Source: Acidobacteriaceae bacterium
GTDB taxonomy: Bacteria > Acidobacteriota > Terriglobia > Terriglobales > Acidobacteriaceae
Length of the DNA stretch: 64,000 bases
Reading direction: 5' to 3'
Assembly (NCBI GenBank): GCA_028283655.1
Contig: JAPWKE010000003.1
Location: forward strand, 2,728,001-2,792,000
Shown: piece after piece, positions 54,284 to 63,700 of the stretch
How the letters are laid out: each line of letters begins with the position of its first letter
Position numbering within the stretch: the stretch's first letter is position 1
Notes under the pieces: model-generated
Told to the model about the DNA's origin: nothing
Databases searched by the model: none
The model's input: only the letters and a program-made list of their open reading frames with translations
Position numbers and translations under genes: made by a program

Positions 54284-55541
54284 ATGTTGGACGCAGAACC
54301 CAATCCGCCTCTTTTTGACCCGCAGTCTGCAGCGGAACGCCGACTCGTTCTAGATGAACTCAGCAGCCTCCTCCGATCCCCCTACTTCAAGAGCAGCAAG
54401 CGCTATCCTGCGCTGCTGTCGTTTGTCGTTGAGGAACGCCTGAAAGGCCGCAACGAAAACCTGAAAGAACGAATCATCGGAATCCCAGGTCTTCGAACGG
54501 GCAGCCGACTATGACACCAACAACGACACGATCGTGCGCGTAACCGCTGGAGAAGTACGAAAGCGGCTGGCCTTGGCCAATTATGAGCGCCGCTCCACGG
54601 CCAAGGTGCAGATCTCGCTTCCCAGCGGATCCTACCGACCGGAGTTTTTTCTAGTATCCGCTGAAGCTCCGCAGGAAGCTCACGAGCCTGCAGTCCTCGG
54701 TGAGCCGGAGTCCACTCCAGACCCGTCCACCAGACTCAGCACGCCGACTCTGGAACCGCTCCCCCCGGCGACCTCACCGAAAACCCATCGCCAACGCTGG
54801 ATCATTGCGGCTCTGGCTGCCTGCGGACTCTTCGCTACTGTCTTCCTCATGCAAAGAGAGAATCGGACACAGGCCAACACGTTCACCGCCGCTTTCTGGC
54901 AGCCGTTGTCGAGCAGCAATGATTCAGTATTGATCGTTCCCGGAGCACTCGTTCCCACCTCCGACGAGCGCGTCCCCATGGGGCCCGCAGAACAGAAAGA
55001 CCTCTACCCCTATACGAGCTTCTCCACCGCCGTCGCCACCGCCAACGTGATCAAAACCCTCTCCGATCAACACAAGGCGTATGACATTCTTGGAGCGCAA
55101 AGCGTCTCGCTTGATGAGATGCGGCACCGCAACGTCGTACTCCTCGGCGCATACAACAACGTCTGGCTGAAGGAGCTCCAGAAGGATCTTCCGCTGCAGT
55201 TTCGCTTCGGTCTTGGTGCCAGAGGTGAGATCTACGAGGTAGCGGATGCAAAGCGCTCGTGGTCAAGGCAACTGGACACCCCTCTTGCCTATCGTGCGGA
55301 TTATGCGCTCATCGCACGCTTCCGCAGCAGCGAAACAGGCAACTGGGTCTTTGCCATTGGCGGCATCGGGGCCAACGGAACAGAGGCCGCCTCCCAGTTC
55401 GTTTCTACCTCTCAGTATTTGGATACGGTCTCCCACACCCACAAGGACTGGACAGGGAAAAACGTTGAAGTGCTTCTAAAGCTGAATGTTGTCGATGGAA
55501 AAAGCGGAGCGCCCTCTGTAGAAGAAGTGCGGGTCTGGTAG
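54284..55541 (+). pseudogene. Paralogue of the 27084 membrane protein, split by a one-base frameshift
   Basis: The first frame (54284-54514) gives LLRSPYFKSSKRYPALLSFVVEE and LKERIIGI, then runs into unrelated residues. The second frame resumes at 54489 with VFERAADYDTNNDTIVR and continues through AGEVRKRLALANYE, a membrane helix (WIIAALAACGLFATVFL) and a C-terminal extracytoplasmic domain to 55541. Four bases (54485-54488) stand where three are expected after the IIGI codons; one C of the CCC run at 54484-54486 is the likely extra base. The intact copy at 27084 reads IGVEVFGR at this point. The gene is either a recent pseudogene or carries a homopolymer sequencing error. It is convergent with the GH3 gene at 55641. 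Confidence 0.75.
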
Positions 55542-55588
55542 GCGTTCGCCTCTGGCATCGCACAGACAGCCGCCCCACGGCAAACGGC

Positions 55589-55624
55589 ACAAAGGGCCTG
55601 CACGCATTCGTGCAGGCCCTTTGT
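55589..55624. terminator. Bidirectional terminator
   Basis: Perfect 16-nt arms (55589-55604 and 55609-55624) with a 4-nt loop, between the convergent 54284 and GH3 (55641) genes. Confidence 0.85.
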
Positions 55625-55640
55625 ATCCTTGAAGACGTTC

Positions 55641-57899
55641 CTACTTCAGCAAAAACGTCGAGTGCATCGTGGCCTCGGAGCTATCTCCCACCCACACATC
55701 AAACGTTCCAGGCTCAAGCACCTGCTTGCGTAGAGACGGGCTCCAGTACGCGAGTTCAGAAGCGGGTACATCCAGCGTGACCTCTCGCTGCTGACCAGGC
55801 GCAAGCGTGAGTTTCGTAAACGCTTTGAGCTCGCGTACCGGGCGCGATGCGCTCCCCGCTCGCTGATGCGTATAAAGCTGCACGACCTCTGCACCTGCAA
55901 CCGCGCCGGTATTACGCACCGTAACCGTCGCACGCAGCACACCGTTTGCAGACGCAACAGTTGCCTGCTGCAAGCGAAGGTTCTCCACTGCAAAATGCGT
56001 GTAGCTCAGCCCATAGCCAAACGAGAACTGCGGCGTCGACGGCATATCCCAATATCGGTTGCCAATCTGCGACGGGTCCTGCGTCAGGTAATGTTCGTAG
56101 AAGATCGGCACCTGCCCAACAGACCGCGGCCAGGTGATCGGCAGCTTGCCGCTCGGATTCGCCTCGCCCGTCAACAGGCTCGCCACCGCATGGCCACCTT
56201 CTGTGCCGGGATACCAGACATCCAGGATCGCCGGCACATGTTCTACAGCCCAGCCAATCTCCAATGGCCGAGCCGCCATCAGTACGAGCACCACAGGCTT
56301 GCCTGTCGCCACCGCAGCTTCCAGCAACTCCTGTTGTTTGCCCGGAAGCGTCAACGTCGCGCGACTGGCCTGCTCACCGCTCATGTTCATCGCCTCGCCC
56401 AGCACAAGCACGGCAACATCCGACCGCTTTACGTCTTCAATCGCCTGGTCAAACGCGCGCTTGCGATCAGCCTCAGTAAGCAGCGTAGGCTTCGGCTCGG
56501 GGGCCTGCCCATCAAAGATCGAGCTGGTCGGACGAACAATCTCAACGCCCTTGTCCACCAGCAGAGTCGCATTCGGAAGCTTCTCGCGAAGCCCCTGCGC
56601 AACCGTAATCGTGTCAGCAGGAACCGCATGCAGTGACCAAGAGCCAAGCGTATCGACCTTCGAATCAGCCAGCGGCCCAATCAGCGCAATCGTCTTCGCC
56701 GACTTCGCCAGCGGCAACACACCACCCTCATCTTTCAGCAGCACCGCTGTCTGCTCCGCCGCTTCGCGCGCCGAGCTCCGCTGCTCCGCCGACAGCGTCT
56801 CCCGCTTGTACGCATCCATGTCCACATACGGATTGCTAAACAGCCCCAGCCGATACTTCATCTCCAGGATCGGCAGCACCAGCGCATCCAGTTGCGCCAT
56901 CGAAACCTTCCCCGAGCGCACAAGCTGCGGCAGGTTCTCGCGATACACCGAACTTGTCATCTCCATGTTGATGCCAGCGTCCACCGCGCGCAGCGCAGCA
57001 TCCGCAGGGTCGGCAGCAAAGCCATGGGTCTGCAGATTTTGCACGGCAGCCCAGTCACTCACCACAAAGCCGCGGAAGCCCCACTCCTTGCGCAACACAT
57101 CCTGCATCAGCCACTTGTTGCCCGTCGCCGGAACCGAGTTCAGGTCCATGTACGCCGACATCATCGTCGCCGCACCAGCCTTCACCGCCGCGCGATACGG
57201 CCGCAGATACACGTTGTGCAGCGCATCCTCGGAAAGATCCACGGAGTCATAATCGCGCCCGCCAAACGGCGCACCATAACCGCCAAAGTGCTTCACACTG
57301 GCCAGGATGTGGCCCGGTGTTCCAATCACCGGCCCTTGAAAACCAAGGACCTGCGCCGCAGCCATCTGTTCGCCAAGGTAAGGGTCTTCTCCGGCCCCTT
57401 CCATAATGCGGCCCCAGCGAGGATCGCGAGCAATGTCCACCATCGGCGAGAACGCCCAATCCACACCCGCCGCGCGGGCCTCGCGCGCCGCCATCGACTG
57501 CGCATGCTCCACCAGCGCCGGGTCCCACGACGCAGCCATCGCAAGCGGCACAGGATTGATCGTGCGGAAGCCGTGAATCACGTCATAGCCAAAGAGCAAC
57601 GGAATCTTGTGCGGCCCTTCGGTCGTCGCAATTCGCTGTAGCTCATTGATGCGTGCCGGATCGGTAAGGAATAAAAAGGAGCCCACGCCCTTGCGTGCCA
57701 GAGCATCCGCCTCAGCAGGCTTGTAGTTCTGCCCGGCCGCCTGCTCCATCTGCTCAACCTTTTCCTCCACCGACATCTTCGCCAGCAACGCATTGGCAAA
57801 CGTACTCGCCTTATCGTTTCCAGCCGCAGGCTTTGCTTGCGCATTCGCCAGTAATGCAAACATTCCTACAACCGCAAAACTCTTGATCGAACGCAACAC
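55641..57899 (-). CDS. GH3 glycosidase (BglX-like beta-glucosidase), downstream of a two-component system
   Basis: A 752-aa secreted GH3 enzyme. Start GTG 57899 with AGGAG 8 nt upstream gives a signal peptide (about 1-22, ending LLANAQA); the frame extending to 58001 overlaps the response-regulator gene. BglX-like landmarks are PLLFGYDVIHGFRTINPVPLAMAASWDP, MVDIARDPRWGRIMEGAGEDPYLG, VKHFGGYGA and the nucleophile block GFVVSDWAAVQNL (D282). The second domain contains VLVLGEAMNMSGEQASR, and a fibronectin-III-like domain closes the protein (FSFGYGLSYTHFAVEN). It would hydrolyse beta-linked glucose or xylose ends in the periplasm. It is 40 nt after the response regulator, so the three genes are probably one transcript. 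Confidence 0.92.
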   Translation of the reverse strand: MLRSIKSFAVVGMFALLANAQAKPAAGNDKASTFANALLAKMSVEEKVEQMEQAAGQNYKPAEADALARKGVGSFLFLTDPARINELQRIATTEGPHKIPLLFGYDVIHGFRTINPVPLAMAASWDPALVEHAQSMAAREARAAGVDWAFSPMVDIARDPRWGRIMEGAGEDPYLGEQMAAAQVLGFQGPVIGTPGHILASVKHFGGYGAPFGGRDYDSVDLSEDALHNVYLRPYRAAVKAGAATMMSAYMDLNSVPATGNKWLMQDVLRKEWGFRGFVVSDWAAVQNLQTHGFAADPADAALRAVDAGINMEMTSSVYRENLPQLVRSGKVSMAQLDALVLPILEMKYRLGLFSNPYVDMDAYKRETLSAEQRSSAREAAEQTAVLLKDEGGVLPLAKSAKTIALIGPLADSKVDTLGSWSLHAVPADTITVAQGLREKLPNATLLVDKGVEIVRPTSSIFDGQAPEPKPTLLTEADRKRAFDQAIEDVKRSDVAVLVLGEAMNMSGEQASRATLTLPGKQQELLEAAVATGKPVVLVLMAARPLEIGWAVEHVPAILDVWYPGTEGGHAVASLLTGEANPSGKLPITWPRSVGQVPIFYEHYLTQDPSQIGNRYWDMPSTPQFSFGYGLSYTHFAVENLRLQQATVASANGVLRATVTVRNTGAVAGAEVVQLYTHQRAGSASRPVRELKAFTKLTLAPGQQREVTLDVPASELAYWSPSLRKQVLEPGTFDVWVGDSSEATMHSTFLLK

Positions 57900-57939
57900 G
57901 TGTCTTTCTCCTAAGCTGAAGCTCTTGCCATCACGGCAG

Positions 57940-58572
57940 CTAAATTTCGTTGCGATAGCGTTCAATCGCCAGCAACACCAACTGCGACCGCGTGCGCACA
58001 CCTGCCTTTGAAAACAGCTGTTGCAACGTCGCCTTCACCGCACTCTCAGAGATCCCGAACTCCGCCGCAATCTCCTTGTTCGCCTTCCCCTGCAGCAACA
58101 GGCGCATCGTGGCTTTCTCTCGGTCCGTAAACTTCGGCACCGCTGGCGCCTGCGCCGCAGAAAGAATGGCCTGCAGATACTCCTGGTCGATCAGCACACG
58201 GCCTGAAGCCACATCCAGAATCGCCCGTTGCAAATCCTCCGTCGACTGCTGCTTATGGAAGATTCCCGACAGCCCCATTTGAATCAGCTTCAACGCATCT
58301 GCATCCGGCAGCCCCGCCGTTACCAGCAGCACCCGACCGGCAAACTTCGTCTGCCGCAACTCGGTCATAAACCCCAGCGCCGTCTGGCTGCCAAGGTCAT
58401 AATCCAGAATCAGAACATCCGGCCCCGTACGCAGAATCTCCGCCACAGCCGTCGCAGGCACACCGCTCTGCCCCACGATGTTGAAGCGCATGTCCTGGCT
58501 CAACAACCGCAGCAAACCTTCGCGAAACAACGCGTGATCGTCCAGCAAAAACAACCGCACCGGGGCGCTCAT
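57940..58572 (-). CDS. Response regulator, NarL/FixJ family
   Basis: A 210-aa two-domain regulator. The receiver (1-120) has the acidic pair DDH (11-12), the phosphorylation site LILDYDLG (D57) and the conserved lysine in IFHKQ. The LuxR-type HTH (about 145-205) reads FTDREKATMRLLLQGKANKEIAAEFGIS followed by AVKATLQQLFSKAGVRTRSQLV. It would bind DNA when phosphorylated by the kinase encoded immediately upstream, whose stop overlaps this start by 4 nt (ATGA). The next gene on the transcript is a GH3 glycosidase, a likely target or a co-regulated function. Confidence 0.93.
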   Translation of the reverse strand: MSAPVRLFLLDDHALFREGLLRLLSQDMRFNIVGQSGVPATAVAEILRTGPDVLILDYDLGSQTALGFMTELRQTKFAGRVLLVTAGLPDADALKLIQMGLSGIFHKQQSTEDLQRAILDVASGRVLIDQEYLQAILSAAQAPAVPKFTDREKATMRLLLQGKANKEIAAEFGISESAVKATLQQLFSKAGVRTRSQLVLLAIERYRNEI

Positions 58573-60050
58573 CGAGCCACCTCCAGAGTCGCGGGATCGC
58601 CATATCTCATAAACGCAACCGCCCTCAACGTCAGCTCAAAGGTACATCCTGTCGCAGTGGGGACGTAATGCAGGTCACCACCAAAGCTCTTTGCAATCGC
58701 GCGCGAGATGTACAGCCCCAACCCATTGCCGTTCTCTTCATCACCCGTTTGAAACGGTTGAAACACGCGCTCCGGGTCGCCAAGTCCAGGCCCCGTATCG
58801 GACACGCGCAACACCGCGGCTCCTGCTCTCTCCTCTGCCTCCAGCAGAAACCGCCGTTCCGCACCTTCTGGTAGATCTTCCACCGCACGCAGGGAGTTTC
58901 GCGAAAGGTTCAACAACACACGCAGCAACGATTGACGCTCTGCCTGCACTGCCGGAAACGAAGCCGGAATTCGCCACTCCAGCACGCCGCCCGCGTCCTC
59001 CCAATCCTGCCCGATGATCACGCGGAACTCCGCCGAAAAATCCTGCAACGACAGGGGAGCAACATGAGCGCGGCTATTGTTGCGCAAGTCAAACGTTGAG
59101 ATCTGCGAGAGTGCTGCCGTCATGCGAGACAACGCCTCAAAGTCTTCGTTTCCCTGCAGCGCTGTGCTCACAGCCAGGTTCCGATGTACCACCGCAATCG
59201 CCGCACACAGGTTTCGAATCTCATGCGAAACAGCTCCGGCCAGCACTCTTCCCTGTCGCACCAGATCATCGAAGTGGGCCTGCTCCCGCTCGCGCACCTC
59301 GGTCGATACGTCGACCAGAATGGCAGCAAGACGCTTGTCCTCGCCTTCGCCATAAATCGAGAACCACGTCGTTGCGGGAAACTGCTGACCATCCAGGCGA
59401 TGCGCCCAGGCGCTCGCCTGCGTGCGCACGCCGGAGATGCCCTCCGGCAGACGCAACGCTTCCGCAAAGAGCGGCACAAGCTCGTCAATCGAACGCTTCC
59501 ACAAAGCATTCGATTCAGCACCAAAGATCTCTTCTGCCGCCGTATTGGCAGCCAGCACTTCACCGCGCGAACTGATCGTCAAAATCGCCGCGGGGCTGCT
59601 CTGCGCCAGCAGGCGTAACTGCTCCTCGGCCCGCAGTCGAAGCCTCTGCTCAAAGCGAAGGCTCGCATAGTGCTTGAGCACATTGCGGCGCGACTCCGTA
59701 ATCTGTCGAATCAGCAATCCGCAACCGATGTACGCCACCGCCGCCATACCGAACCGCAGCACATGCTCCAGCGGCGTCTCCAGGTTGATGAACACGCCAC
59801 GCGTATACGCGCAGAGAATCGCGGCCAGCACAATCTCCCACGACGTCAGCACCGTGCCCGCAATCATCACCGGGAACACATACAAAATGCCCAGCGAGTA
59901 ATCGATGTTGAGCTTCCACTCCAGCAGCACCAGCACCGCAACAAAGCCAACGCCCAGCCCCAGCATCTTTGGCTTGCTCGAAACAAAACGCCGCACCCGG
60001 CTGGAAAGCCGCAAACGACGGCGGCGACGGCTTGTCTCCAGACTCATCAT
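58569..60050 (-). CDS. Membrane sensor histidine kinase with PAS domain
   Basis: A 493-aa kinase. An Arg-rich N-terminus (RRRRRLRL) is followed by about four hydrophobic helices between 29 and 117, with little periplasmic sequence, so the membrane part itself may sense. A PAS domain lies at about 143-255 (SSPAAILTISSRGEVLAANTAAEEIFG). The phosphoacceptor is in AVSHEIRNLCAAI (H276). The ATPase domain shows LLNLSRNSLRAV (N box), RVSDTGPGLGDP (G1), FQPF (F box) and NGNGLGLYISR (G2). It is coupled by a 4-nt overlap to the response regulator. The signal is unknown; the glycosidase downstream suggests a carbohydrate or envelope cue. Confidence 0.92.
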   Translation of the reverse strand: MMSLETSRRRRRLRLSSRVRRFVSSKPKMLGLGVGFVAVLVLLEWKLNIDYSLGILYVFPVMIAGTVLTSWEIVLAAILCAYTRGVFINLETPLEHVLRFGMAAVAYIGCGLLIRQITESRRNVLKHYASLRFEQRLRLRAEEQLRLLAQSSPAAILTISSRGEVLAANTAAEEIFGAESNALWKRSIDELVPLFAEALRLPEGISGVRTQASAWAHRLDGQQFPATTWFSIYGEGEDKRLAAILVDVSTEVREREQAHFDDLVRQGRVLAGAVSHEIRNLCAAIAVVHRNLAVSTALQGNEDFEALSRMTAALSQISTFDLRNNSRAHVAPLSLQDFSAEFRVIIGQDWEDAGGVLEWRIPASFPAVQAERQSLLRVLLNLSRNSLRAVEDLPEGAERRFLLEAEERAGAAVLRVSDTGPGLGDPERVFQPFQTGDEENGNGLGLYISRAIAKSFGGDLHYVPTATGCTFELTLRAVAFMRYGDPATLEVAR

Positions 60051-60172
60051 GACCTCTTCAGCTTAGACGCAAAGCACTGTACCGCTAGCACGTTACTAGC
60101 CGAAAGATAGCCTCGTCCCAGGACTCCGTCCCTGAACTCCGCGCGGACATATTCCCCACCTCGCTACAGGCC

Positions 60173-61108
60173 TTAGCCTGCAGCGACAGCATCGTTCCGC
60201 AACGCATCCACTTCTTCCAACGTCGGCATCGACGGCTGCGCCCCAACCCGCGTCACCGAAACAGCAGCCACCGCACACGCAAACTGCGCAGCATCACGAG
60301 GAGCCATGCCCTGCGTCAGGGCAAAGGCAAAGCCTCCGTTAAATGCGTCACCGGCCGCTGTCGTATCAACAGCGTGAACACGATACGGCGGCACATAGCC
60401 GCGCTCGACATCCGCGCCTGCCAGATAGACTCCACGCTCTCCCATCTTCAAAATCACATTGCGCACCCCCGTAGACAGCAAACGGTCCGCCGCTTCGGCA
60501 GCAGCGTCACCGACAACAAACTCTCCCGAGGACGAGAGAAGAATCTGCGTCTCCGTCTCATTCGGCGTCAGCCACGTCACATGCTTTAGCGTCTCTGCCG
60601 AAAGCGCCTGTGCTGGCGCAGGGTCGAGTACCAGCGGTACGCCAAGCTCACCAGCAATCTGCGCCAGGCGCTCCACCGTGTCCAACGGAATTTCTAGCTG
60701 CGCGAGAATCACTCCCGCAGCTGCAAACAACTCGCGGTGCGCGTCCATATCTTCTGGCCGCAGCTTGGCATTCGCTCCGGGAATCACCACAATCGAGTTG
60801 CCTGCGGACTCCGTCACCAGGATCACCGCCGACCCCGAAGCGCCCTGCACGGTCTTAACAGCTTCTGTAGAAACTCCAGCGCCTTCCAGCGCTTTGCGCA
60901 ATCGGTCTGCGAGCAGATCATCTCCCAGGCAGCCCACCATCACCGTCTTCGCGCCCAGCATTCCGGCTGCGACCGCCTGATTGGCTCCCTTGCCTCCGGG
61001 ATACGTTGCAAAATCGGTTCCCGGGATCGTTTCGCCTTCCGCTGGCATTCGTGCAACGTTTGCAACAAGATCAAGATTGATGCTTCCCACGACCACAATG
61101 CTCTTCAT
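60173..61108 (-). CDS. rbsK: Ribokinase
   Basis: A 311-aa PfkB-family sugar kinase that phosphorylates ribose at C5 with ATP. The first signature is at 36-50 (FATYPGGKGANQAVAAG) and the second at the C-terminal anion hole, DTTAAGDAFNGGFAFAL (catalytic D254). The opening VVGSINLDLVANVARMPAEGET matches ribokinases well. TWLTPNETETQIL is the nucleotide-side segment. Its start is 31 nt after the stop of the permease gene, so both are likely one operon for import and phosphorylation of ribose or a similar pentose. Confidence 0.92.
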   Translation of the reverse strand: MKSIVVVGSINLDLVANVARMPAEGETIPGTDFATYPGGKGANQAVAAGMLGAKTVMVGCLGDDLLADRLRKALEGAGVSTEAVKTVQGASGSAVILVTESAGNSIVVIPGANAKLRPEDMDAHRELFAAAGVILAQLEIPLDTVERLAQIAGELGVPLVLDPAPAQALSAETLKHVTWLTPNETETQILLSSSGEFVVGDAAAEAADRLLSTGVRNVILKMGERGVYLAGADVERGYVPPYRVHAVDTTAAGDAFNGGFAFALTQGMAPRDAAQFACAVAAVSVTRVGAQPSMPTLEEVDALRNDAVAAG

Positions 61109-61139
61109 GAAACAGGCCTACTTTCGTGTTGATGCGGTT

Positions 61140-62132
61140 TTACTTTGTCATAAGTGGGGCCACCGCTATGGCTCCCAGCCCTGCAAGGAAAAATAGAAAC
61201 ATCCAGGGGAGCAGCCGTCGCGACGCCGCCGAAGCCGACGCAAACTCACGCCACACAAACACTCCCCAAACCGCCGACACCATCGTCGCGCCTTGCCCGA
61301 TCGCATACGACACCGCTGGTCCCACCACATTCGCCTTCGACGCGACAAAGCTTGCGACCGCGCCCGTACACCAGATCACGCCACCAATAACACCCCAGAC
61401 ATGCCACGATCCGCGCGCAGCAGCGTACTGCCCAAACGTCGTCACCGCATCCCCTGTCAGCGAACGCTTCATCAGGTAGGTGTTGAACGGAAGCGAACAA
61501 GCCGCCACACCCAGCGCAAACACAAACGCCACCGCATACGGCCCGAGCGCATGCTCGCCCAGCGTGGACTTGGCCACAAACGGATAAAACGTTCCCATCA
61601 ACAGGCCGCTCACAACACTCAGCACAACGCCGCGCGTGCTGACGTTGCCGCTCGCTTCGCGACGTTTATAAGCCAGCGCATCCAGCACAATCGCGACAGC
61701 GACCAGCGCCACGCCCCCGAAGATCAGCAACGGGTTTCCAGCCGGATGAATGAAGTAATTCAGCAGCGTGCCGACGATCAGCGCCAACCCAATACCTACC
61801 GGAAACGCCACCGCCATCCCGGCAATATCGATCGCAGAAACCAGCAAAAGATTGGCAATATTGAAGATAACGCCGCCCAGCAACGCCCACGCGACGTGCG
61901 CCCCATCCGTTGAGCGCAGGTTTTTCAGGAAGGCCGAGGGGCCACCATGCAGGCTGCCCAACGTAAAGCCCCACAACATGCTGCCGATCACGATTCCGGC
62001 GACATAATCCCAGTAAAACAGGGAAAATGGGTATCCCGCCGTCAGTTTCCGCGTGTTTGCCCACGATCCCCAGCACAACATGCTCACAATCATGAGCAAA
62101 AGCACTTCTGCGTACGCTTCCGGCTGGAACAT
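61140..62132 (-). CDS. DMT-superfamily sugar permease (GRP/ureide-permease-like)
   Basis: A 330-aa inner-membrane protein with about ten helices. The N-terminal block VSMLCWGSWANTRKL followed by FSLFYWDYVAG resembles GRP-type glucose/ribose porters and ureide permeases. Other segments are GGVIFNIANLLLVSAIDIAGMAVAFP and AVSYAIGQGATMVSAVWGVFVWREF. I prefer ATG 62132 (GAGG upstream) over TTG 62150. Placed before ribokinase and divergent from a LacI regulator, it probably imports ribose or a nucleoside-derived sugar (inference). The secreted adenosine deaminase at 30530 could feed such a pathway but is far away. Confidence 0.82.
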   Translation of the reverse strand: MFQPEAYAEVLLLMIVSMLCWGSWANTRKLTAGYPFSLFYWDYVAGIVIGSMLWGFTLGSLHGGPSAFLKNLRSTDGAHVAWALLGGVIFNIANLLLVSAIDIAGMAVAFPVGIGLALIVGTLLNYFIHPAGNPLLIFGGVALVAVAIVLDALAYKRREASGNVSTRGVVLSVVSGLLMGTFYPFVAKSTLGEHALGPYAVAFVFALGVAACSLPFNTYLMKRSLTGDAVTTFGQYAAARGSWHVWGVIGGVIWCTGAVASFVASKANVVGPAVSYAIGQGATMVSAVWGVFVWREFASASAASRRLLPWMFLFFLAGLGAIAVAPLMTK

Positions 62133-62559
62133 GGACGAATTACCTCGCAAAACAAGGATTGAAACGATGCTACGGGCTGATCACTCTCTGCGAAAGAGAA
62201 AGTATGTGAATCTTGAATGCCGTTTCCTGCAAGGGGAAAGCTCTAAAAATCAAAGAGAAAGACGGAAATCGAGTCTAACTCTTCGGCATGGAAATTGGCC
62301 ATCCGGGTTGCGAAAGGCTGAATCGCCACCCGCAAAAAGTACCTTTCGAGCCCCGCATTATGAAAGCATTCATGACACGTTCCGGCACAAAAAGAAGCGG
62401 TTTGGCACACAACGTCCGAGCAGAAACTGGCGTACATCGCAGCATGTGACGGCAGCGTATACACTGTCCCACACAGCAGGTAACGACGCGCAGCACCAAA
62501 GATTGACCCAGTAGTCAGTTTCTGTTTCCGTCGTAGAGCACCGAAACACCGGAGGACCA
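62133..62559. other. Divergent intergenic region between sugar permease and LacI regulator
   Basis: About 430 bases that should carry both promoters. An inverted repeat TTTCC (62223-62227) and GGAAA (62235-62239) lies in GTTTCCTGCAAGGGGAAAG, and the word CCGTTTCCTG (62220-62229) also occurs at 16848-16857 upstream of rhaT. GAAACGATGC at 62161-62170 could be a LacI half-site. No gene is supported here. Confidence 0.4.
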
Positions 62560-63600
62560 TTGGCAGACAACAAAGCTGAGAAAAAAGCTGCTTCCACCGG
62601 ACGCGTCACGATGCACGACATCGCGCGCCGGGCAAATGTTTCACTTGGAACCGTGTCGCATGTCATCAATCGTAAGGTGACGGTTAGCGAGGACGTCCGG
62701 CAGCGTGTGCAAGAGGCGATCCGTGAGCTTGGCTATCAGCCGAACCACCTGTCGCGTGCGCTGCGGACCAATCGCACCAACATTATCGGGATGGTGATTC
62801 CTGACATTACCAACCCGTTCTTCCCTTCCGTGGTGAGAGGCGTCGAAGACGTTGCGTTTGCCGCGAACTACCGCCTGCTGCTTTGCAACGCAGATAACGA
62901 TGCGGCCAAAGAGACGGCGTATTTGAATGATCTGCGAGCGTTTATGCCTGCAGGCATCATCCTGATTCCATCCAACGATCACAAAGTCACCTGGTCGGAG
63001 AGCTATCCGCTGGTGTGCATTGACCGGCCGCCGGCAGAGTGGCCGGGGGACAGCGTGACGGTCGAGAACTTTGAAGGCGGCTACGCTGCGGGCGCACATC
63101 TGGCGCAGTTGGGGCACAAGACGGTCGGAATCCTTCGCGGCCCGGCCAATGTGGTGACGTCGACCGAACGCGTCAAAGGATTTACAAAGGCGCTGGCAGA
63201 ACGCGGAGTACAGATTTCGCCGGAGTACGTGCAGGAAAGTCACTTTGATCAGGAGAGCGGCTACCAGAGCGCGATGCGCTTGCTGCGACTGGTTCCGCGG
63301 CCGACGGCGATCTTTGCCGGCAATGATCTGATCGCAGTGGGTGCGCTTTCGGCGATCAAAGCCGCAAAGCTGCGCTGCCCGGAGGATGTGTCCCTGGTGA
63401 GCTTTGATGGACTATCGTTTGCAGACTTCACGGATCCGGCCCTGACGACGGTGGTGCAGCCTAGTTACCAGATCGGCCTTGCCGCCGGTCGGTTATTGCT
63501 GGAACGTATCAACGGCGACCAGAGCGCCCCCCGGAACGTGGTGATGAAGACCGAGTTGAAGATCCGGGACAGCACGCAGGCACCCTCGAGCAGTAACTGA
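62560..63600 (+). CDS. LacI-family transcriptional regulator
   Basis: A 346-aa regulator. The HTH and hinge are at about 17-75 (TMHDIARRANVSLGTVSHVIN, VTVSEDVRQRVQEAIRELGY, NHLSRALRTNRTNIIGMVIPDI). A periplasmic-binding-protein-like effector domain follows (PNPFFPSVVRGVED-type start, ADNDAAKETAYLNDLRAF, AIFAGNDLIAVGALSAIKAA, LVSFDGLSFADFTDPALTTVVQP). It starts at TTG 62560 with GGAGG at 62551-62555. Divergent from the permease/ribokinase operon, it probably represses that operon in response to the imported sugar or its phosphate. Confidence 0.93.
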   Translation: MADNKAEKKAASTGRVTMHDIARRANVSLGTVSHVINRKVTVSEDVRQRVQEAIRELGYQPNHLSRALRTNRTNIIGMVIPDITNPFFPSVVRGVEDVAFAANYRLLLCNADNDAAKETAYLNDLRAFMPAGIILIPSNDHKVTWSESYPLVCIDRPPAEWPGDSVTVENFEGGYAAGAHLAQLGHKTVGILRGPANVVTSTERVKGFTKALAERGVQISPEYVQESHFDQESGYQSAMRLLRLVPRPTAIFAGNDLIAVGALSAIKAAKLRCPEDVSLVSFDGLSFADFTDPALTTVVQPSYQIGLAAGRLLLERINGDQSAPRNVVMKTELKIRDSTQAPSSSN

Positions 63601-63700
63601 CGCTGAGCCAAAGGTAAGCGGCAGAAGCAGATACGAAACGGCGCGAAAATGCGAGCGATATTCGTCTCCGCAGGGTGTGGTTCACCGCTACAATCTAGGC

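Noticed and set aside
57900-58001. Extended N-terminus of the GH3 protein
   Set aside because: It overlaps the response-regulator coding region. GTG 57899 has AGGAG and starts the signal peptide.
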